Origin: Dioscorea cayenensis subsp. rotundata
Lineage: Eukaryota > Streptophyta > Magnoliopsida > Dioscoreales > Dioscoreaceae
NCBI RefSeq assembly: GCF_009730915.1
Contig: NC_052486.1
Coordinates: forward strand, 23,031,589-23,095,588
DNA length: 64,000 nt
Direction of reading: 5' to 3'
The notes below the pieces were generated by a model. That model was not told where the DNA came from. It worked only from the letters and a program-made list of their open reading frames with translations, and ran no database searches. How positions within the stretch are numbered: the first letter of the stretch is position 1; the number at the start of each line of letters is the position of its first letter. Positions 59,269 to 64,000 of this stretch are shown here, piece by piece. The position numbers and the translations under genes were made by a program.

Positions 59269-59540
59269 CCCTGCTGCTACCAAGACACACACCTGCACCA
59301 ACTTAAAAACTTTCAGGAGACTTCTCCACATAGGAAGGGACTTCAACCCAACATTTTGACCCTGCTGCTACCAAGACACACACCTGCACCAACTTAAAAA
59401 CTTTCAGGAGACTTCTCCACATAGGAAGGGACTTCAACCCAACATTTTTGACCCTGCTGCTACCAAGACACACACCTGCACCAACTTAAAAACTTTCAGG
59501 AGACTTCTCCACATAGGAAGGGACTTCAACCCAACATTTT
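59269..59540. repeat. Tandem repeat, 3 copies of about 91 bp
   Basis: Units start at 59269, 59360 and 59452 (CCCTGCTGCTACCAAGACAC..) and are nearly identical. The left arm has one copy (about 15255-15345). Confidence 0.9.
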
Positions 59541-59939
59541 GTGTGTAGTTGCTTAATTGTGGAGATCATTGCATAATAATGAAATAATTTGAACTGCTTG
59601 TTTAACCACACGATTCACATCATATCTTTTAGTGCAATTTGACACTGACATTGTCGATTGTTTTCTGTTTTTCTTTATTCTGAGTTATTTTTGTCAAATC
59701 CTTTTTCACTCTGTTTTGACTCACACTAATATCATATTTACTTATTACATTCTGCTTTTTTTGTGTTATTTATCAATGACTGAGATAACCATGACAAGCA
59801 AGCAAGAATTTTCTACTTTAAGAATAAATCCGATTTGGAAAATTGAAGACCTCAATTCTGCATTATCTTTAAGTTCATTTTGTCTACTTTATTTTCATTA
59901 CATCAAGTAATAACATAGTAAGACATGCATCAGGGGTGA

Positions 59940-61432
59940 TTAAACTTCTAGTTTCATATAATCCAAGATGTTTTTCCCATCATCTTTATGAGCAAAGACC
60001 ATCCTAGAATAATCCTGGAAGCTAACAGTCTTATAGTAAAATGGTTCACTCTTTGCGGGTGTCTCTGCCGGAAGTGGGCCTATCTGTGCATCAGCCCTCG
60101 GGCCATGAAATGTGGCAATCGAAAAGCGTTCTTGCTCTGAATTTACAACAGCCCTGTGTTCAAGGCTCTTGTATTTCCCATTGCTCATTATCTGTCAGAG
60201 TAGAGTAAGAAATCAGTATATCTATTTAGCTGTTATTAGCAAATGAATAAATGCAATGTTGTTAGTTGAGAGTTAAATTTTACCTCAATGATATCTCCAC
60301 TGTTGACAATGAGAGCACCAGGGAGTGGATTGATTGGAAGCCAAACACCATTCTTTTTAATCTGCAATCCATGAACTTCATTCACTTGAAGTACCACTGT
60401 TAGGCCTACAGTATCAGTGTGTGGGGGTATTCCCAGCACATTGCTTGCATGAGGACATGGAGGGTAGTAGTTAATCCTTACAGATTGCTGGCAATCCTTA
60501 AAATTGTCAATGAATTTATCAAGTTTCAAGCTCTTTCCTATTGACTCAAACACAGTGTTTGCCACTTTCTGAATTTCTTCAGTGTACTGATCCAATGCAT
60601 CCCTGCAATTTAATTTATTATAATATAAAGATACTAAATATTTATTTTGAAGAAATAATAAGTTGAAGAAGTTTACTTGAATGTGGGTGGATTTTGGGTC
60701 CAGAGTTTCATGTTCCTCCCAGCAACTGTTCTAGTAGAAAGGATGTACTTTTCCCCACTCACGACTTTCGGTTTCTCTGAGATGACAAAGGTTTGGGCAT
60801 AGCCTTCAAATCCAGTGTTTGGTTGTTTTGCATATACTTTCTTCTCCTCCAAAGGCAATCGAAAGAACTCAATGATCGCAACCTTCATATTCTCTATGGC
60901 TTCATCAGGAACTCCATGGTTAATAAGCTGCAAGAAAACAGTTTTAGACTACTGAATTCTACTTCTTTATGAACACATATCAGTATCATCCTACTTACAA
61001 TATGTATCACATTTAGATATACTCAAACCTATGATTAGAATTTTTACATGCATGCCTGATATAATTCAACCAAAATTAAAGCTTAATCTAAGAAGTTGAG
61101 AAACACAAACTTGTATACTCATGTAAAACTAATAGTTACTGCAATTAGAATATCACCAGAAAGTATCCCCAGTCTTCACATGCCAAGCTGAGCTTCGCTA
61201 TCTCTTCCTCAGATTGCTTACAAAGTCTACTGAAATCTATGATTGGAAGGTCACCGGGACCAGCAGCAGCACCATTCAAAACAAGACTATCATTGATCTC
61301 AGGTATAACATACTTCTCTGGGATCTCAGTGCAGTTATCTGAAGCATCGGCAATGGATTGAACATTCGGCACTGGAAAAGTTCTTGTTGCTGTGTTCTTG
61401 AGGTTCCAATTATCATTTCCTGCTTCCACCAT
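59940..61432 (-). CDS. Gene A': 2-oxoglutarate/Fe(II)-dependent dioxygenase (SRG1-like), intact
   Basis: Four exons: 61432-61157, 60927-60677, 60602-60284 and 60191-59940, giving 365 aa with GT-AG introns of 229, 74 and 92 nt. DIOX_N domain with LPIIDFSRL and CEDWGYFL / LINHGVP; core RINYYPPCPH; iron ligands H237 and D239 (PPHTDTVGLT) and H294 (LEHR); RxS at R304/S306. It differs from B, C and D by PHTD in place of PHSD, by VVSGEKY in place of LDWGDMY in the middle, and by one extra codon in exon 2. A substrate difference is therefore likely but not predictable. The start is the first ATG (MVEAGNDN). TATA box 81 bp upstream. Confidence 0.93.
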
Positions 61433-61503
61433 GATCGCTCCAAATTAAGTTCTATCAACCACCTACAATGCACCTTGAGAGAAAACTTGTCACCATCGTC
61501 TTA

Positions 61504-61513
61504 CTATATATAA
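61504..61513 (-). promoter_or_regulatory. TATA box of gene A'
   Basis: TTATATATAG on the minus strand, same sequence and spacing as in gene A. Confidence 0.5.
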
Positions 61514-61802
61514 TTTCTCCTTTAATTAAGAAGGTCTTCAATATCTTTCAGTCCGTCAGGCCTCAAATCACTTTTAGCTGAGGCCTCAAATCACTTTTAG
61601 CTGAGGCCAATTTAGGTGAAGTATGGACAATGTAGTTTGTGTATTTTTCCAATGATATCTTGATGCGTGTTATAAAAATAAATAAAAAAATATATAATTA
61701 ATCCTAAACCCACCTCTAGCTAGCTTAAATTATCAATATGACACTTGTAACTTGTAAGCATCTTATTAATATGTACAGGGAACTGCATGCACTGTTGGTA
61801 CC

Positions 61803-64000
61803 TTTTTTCTTTCTTTTTTTTTTGAAAAAGTGGATAAACCACGATAATTAAAAAGAAAGGAAGAAGTTACAACAAAAAACCCACAACACAGCTGTGGGAA
61901 AGGACAAACACAAACAACAACAGCAAAACCACAAGAAGTGGTAGTACAAGAGACACAGACAAAGAAAAAACAAAGATACAAAAAGAACCAAACACAGAAG
62001 TAACGGTACCCAAAAGCCGCCACCCCACTCAGAGACCACCCAGCTACTCTCCCGTGTGCTGGACCTGTGTCCCCTCAGAAGGCACAACACCCCCTGTCTC
62101 CTCCACCCTCGGACCTAAGAAATCCAGACTCCGACGGATGGTAGTGATGGAATCCTCCAACTTGACTTTGGAAGTCTCCCCAGCTGAAGAGAACCAAGTC
62201 AAAAGCATATGAGCAATTTTAATGATGAGAGCATGCGCAGATATGTAATTAGCATTAAAAATGCAATCATTTCTAGCCAACCAAATATTCCACACAATGG
62301 CTTTCACCACAAAGTCCCCCATAAACCTACAACCAGGTCGCACTAAGGATCTCCAAGTACCCTAAGCCGAGATAATGGTCAAAGGAGGATCCGGAAGCTG
62401 AAATAGATGAACAAAGTAGCCCCAGACCTGCCTAGCAAGAAAACAATGAAAGAACAGGTGATCTACAGACTCTAAATCTGCATGCCACAAAACGCAGGTG
62501 GCAGTAGGTAGCCGGTTACAACTTCTACTTGCTAAATTCTCAAGGGAGAGGAATTTATTTTTCCAAGCAAGCCAATTGAAGAGATTGACTTTTTTAGGGC
62601 ACAAGTTACGCCAGAAGAAACCCGCCACTGGGCAGCGCAACCCACCATCATTAAGGAAGTTGTAAAAAGATTTGACCGAAAAAGAACCATTTCCTGTCAG
62701 TCTCCACCATTTTTTATCCACCAACCCCCTGTGGCCCCCTGCACCGGATCACGGAGATCGGCAAGAACCAAGATGCGCATAAAAGGGCATTTCTTCAAAA
62801 AGATGGAGCATCTCACACACCGTGCCGTTGGGCGCCGATGATCTTCTAAACTCTTCCGGCCAGATGTACATAGGGGCTTGTCCATTAACCCGATGGGTCT
62901 TTTCCAAAAAAAGTGTTTCGTCCCCCGAATTAACACCTTGAAGGATACTGACCTCTTAGAGCCGTGCAAAGCGACTCAAAACCCCTTTCCAGAAGAAGGA
63001 TATCCTCCCCGCTTGCCTGGGGAACAAGTTCCATCGATCTAAACCATAATTAAACTTAACAATATCCGCTCCACACCAGGTCGGATCCGACAAGTACTTC
63101 CACCACCATTTGCCTAATAATGCCAAGTTAAAATTGTGGAGCTCTAAAATACCCCACCCTCCCTGATCACGCGATCGACAGAGATTCTTCCACCCCATAA
63201 GTCTACTCTTAGGATGGTCAATGTCAGGTCCCGACCATAAGAAGTCTCTTCTAATACTGTTAATCTTTTTGATGACCCAACAGGGCAATCGGAAGGGAGA
63301 CATCCAATAAGTGGGGATAGCAGAAAGGACAGAATTCACCAATGTAAGCCGACCACCTAACGACAGGTAATGCACTTTCCAAGTGGAAAGTCGCCTTCTT
63401 ATTTTAACAATAAGCTCCTCCCAGTCTTGCCTTCTAGGCCTACACCCCGAGATCGGAATACCCAGATATGTAACAGGAAGGACCCCCCTGCCACAAGAAA
63501 TTGTGTCTGCAGCTGCCTGGTCAGGAAGCAAGTCCCGAGAAGAAGAGTATAAGCAGGTTTTTGAAAAATTAGTGGCTAAACCCGTCATCCCCTCAAATAC
63601 TAACAATATAAGTTTCACCACCCACAAATCCTCAAGGCCTCCCGTAGTCAAAACCAGTAGGTCATCAGCATAATGAAGGTTGCACATACTGCCCATCTCA
63701 CCTAAAGGCACCCCAATCAAAACCTTCGAGCAGAGCATGAAAAAACATCGAGCACAGCGCATCCGTAACAAGCACAAAAAGCAAAGGAGATAGCGGGTCT
63801 CCTTGTCGTAATCCCCTTTGATATCGCACATACCCACTAGGGGAACCATTAATCAGGATAGAGGCCTTGGATGAAAACAGAATGCTCTTGATCCACCTGA
63901 TCCACCGGTCCCCAAATCCCCTTGCTCGAAGTAAATCAAAAAGGAAATCCCAGTCAACTAGATCAAAAGCCTTCGAGAAATCAACTTTCAGGATATGGCC
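61803..64000 (-). mobile_element. LINE, 3' part, runs off the window
   Basis: Begins at the left with an oligo-T tail and GTGGATAAACCAC (61827-61839), then a 3' UTR and the end of ORF2. Related to the LINE at 8-15 kb but clearly another subfamily member by protein sequence. The second target-site copy must lie beyond 64000. Confidence 0.9.
62044..64000 (-). pseudogene. LINE ORF2, RT to C-terminus, frameshifted, partial
   Basis: Read from the window end: HILKVDFSKAFD, RQGDPLSPLLF (frame changes near 63850), catalytic HYADDLLVL near 63680, VTYLGIPISG, LSLGGRLTLVN, IRRDFLWSGPD, GGWGILELHNFN and GKWWWKYL to 62956. The zinc-binding region follows with WLAWKNKFLSL and HADLESVDHLFFHC (62362-62724), then AIVWNIWLARN to 62044. 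Frame changes lie near 62960 and 62700 and a stop near 62362. The YADD catalytic box is intact, unlike in the LINE at 8-15 kb. Confidence 0.88.

Larger units (their letters stand above)
57571..61802 (-). repeat. Right arm of inverted duplication (partner 6270-22930)
   Basis: Holds intact gene A' and flanks in the uninterrupted form, without the LINE and gypsy element of the left arm. It is cut at 61803 by another LINE, so the true extent of homology on that side is unknown. Confidence 0.9.

Noticed and set aside
59269..59540. CRISPR-like array
   Set aside because: Three adjacent 91-bp units with no spacers, in a plant genome. A plain tandem repeat.

Overview
This is nuclear DNA from a flowering plant. 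The genes have GT-AG introns and TATA boxes, the spacers are AT-rich, and most of the sequence is LINE, Ty3/gypsy, Ty1/copia, SINE and TIR elements. The species cannot be read from the window; a monocot such as a yam is a guess. Two runs of exactly 1000 N (23229-24228 and 40693-41692) split it into three contigs: A (1-23228), B (24229-40692) and C (41693-64000).

The only host genes I can support are a small cluster of 2-oxoglutarate/Fe(II)-dependent dioxygenases of the plant DOXC class (SRG1-like / norcoclaurine-synthase-1-like / codeine-demethylase-like). All share one four-exon plan: first exon 270-276 nt, second 248-251 nt, third exactly 319 nt, fourth about 250 nt. Three look intact: gene B (28648-30023, +), gene C (33779-35251, -) and gene A' (59940-61432, -). 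Gene D (55092-56485, -) has one frameshift in exon 4. Gene A (6639-14847, +) is a near-identical inverted copy of A' with a lost splice donor and a 6.7-kb LINE in its last exon. Three relics also remain: 1402-1500, 30616-30909 and 52420-54486.

Layout: 1-6.27 kb holds spacer, LINE pieces and one relic. 6.27-22.93 kb is the left arm of an inverted duplication carrying gene A, a full-length LINE (8083-14812) and a Ty3/gypsy chromovirus (16098-22090). 24.2-27.0 kb holds two tandem copies of a TIR repeat, one split by a solo LTR. Genes B and C follow, converging on each other. 38.4-40.7 kb is a second gypsy element running into the second gap. 41.7-49.7 kb repeats the TIR unit and solo LTR in inverse orientation, with a copia element (42681-49148) inside. 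51-54.5 kb is a TIR element and a relic dioxygenase broken by nested insertions. Gene D follows, then the right arm (57571-61802) with gene A', and a LINE running off the window end.

The most noteworthy signals are these. First, a LINE family ends in a short 3' stem-loop and has left extremely short insertions of about 15-50 bp, several with clear target-site duplications. Second, there is a three-level nested insertion in a relic exon. Third, two features suggest that the window may be partly mis-assembled: contig B, if reversed, overlaps contig C by about 1 kb, and the two duplication arms are close to identical apart from two insertions. I found no evidence of an unknown defence or metabolic system beyond the dioxygenase cluster, whose substrates cannot be inferred from sequence alone.
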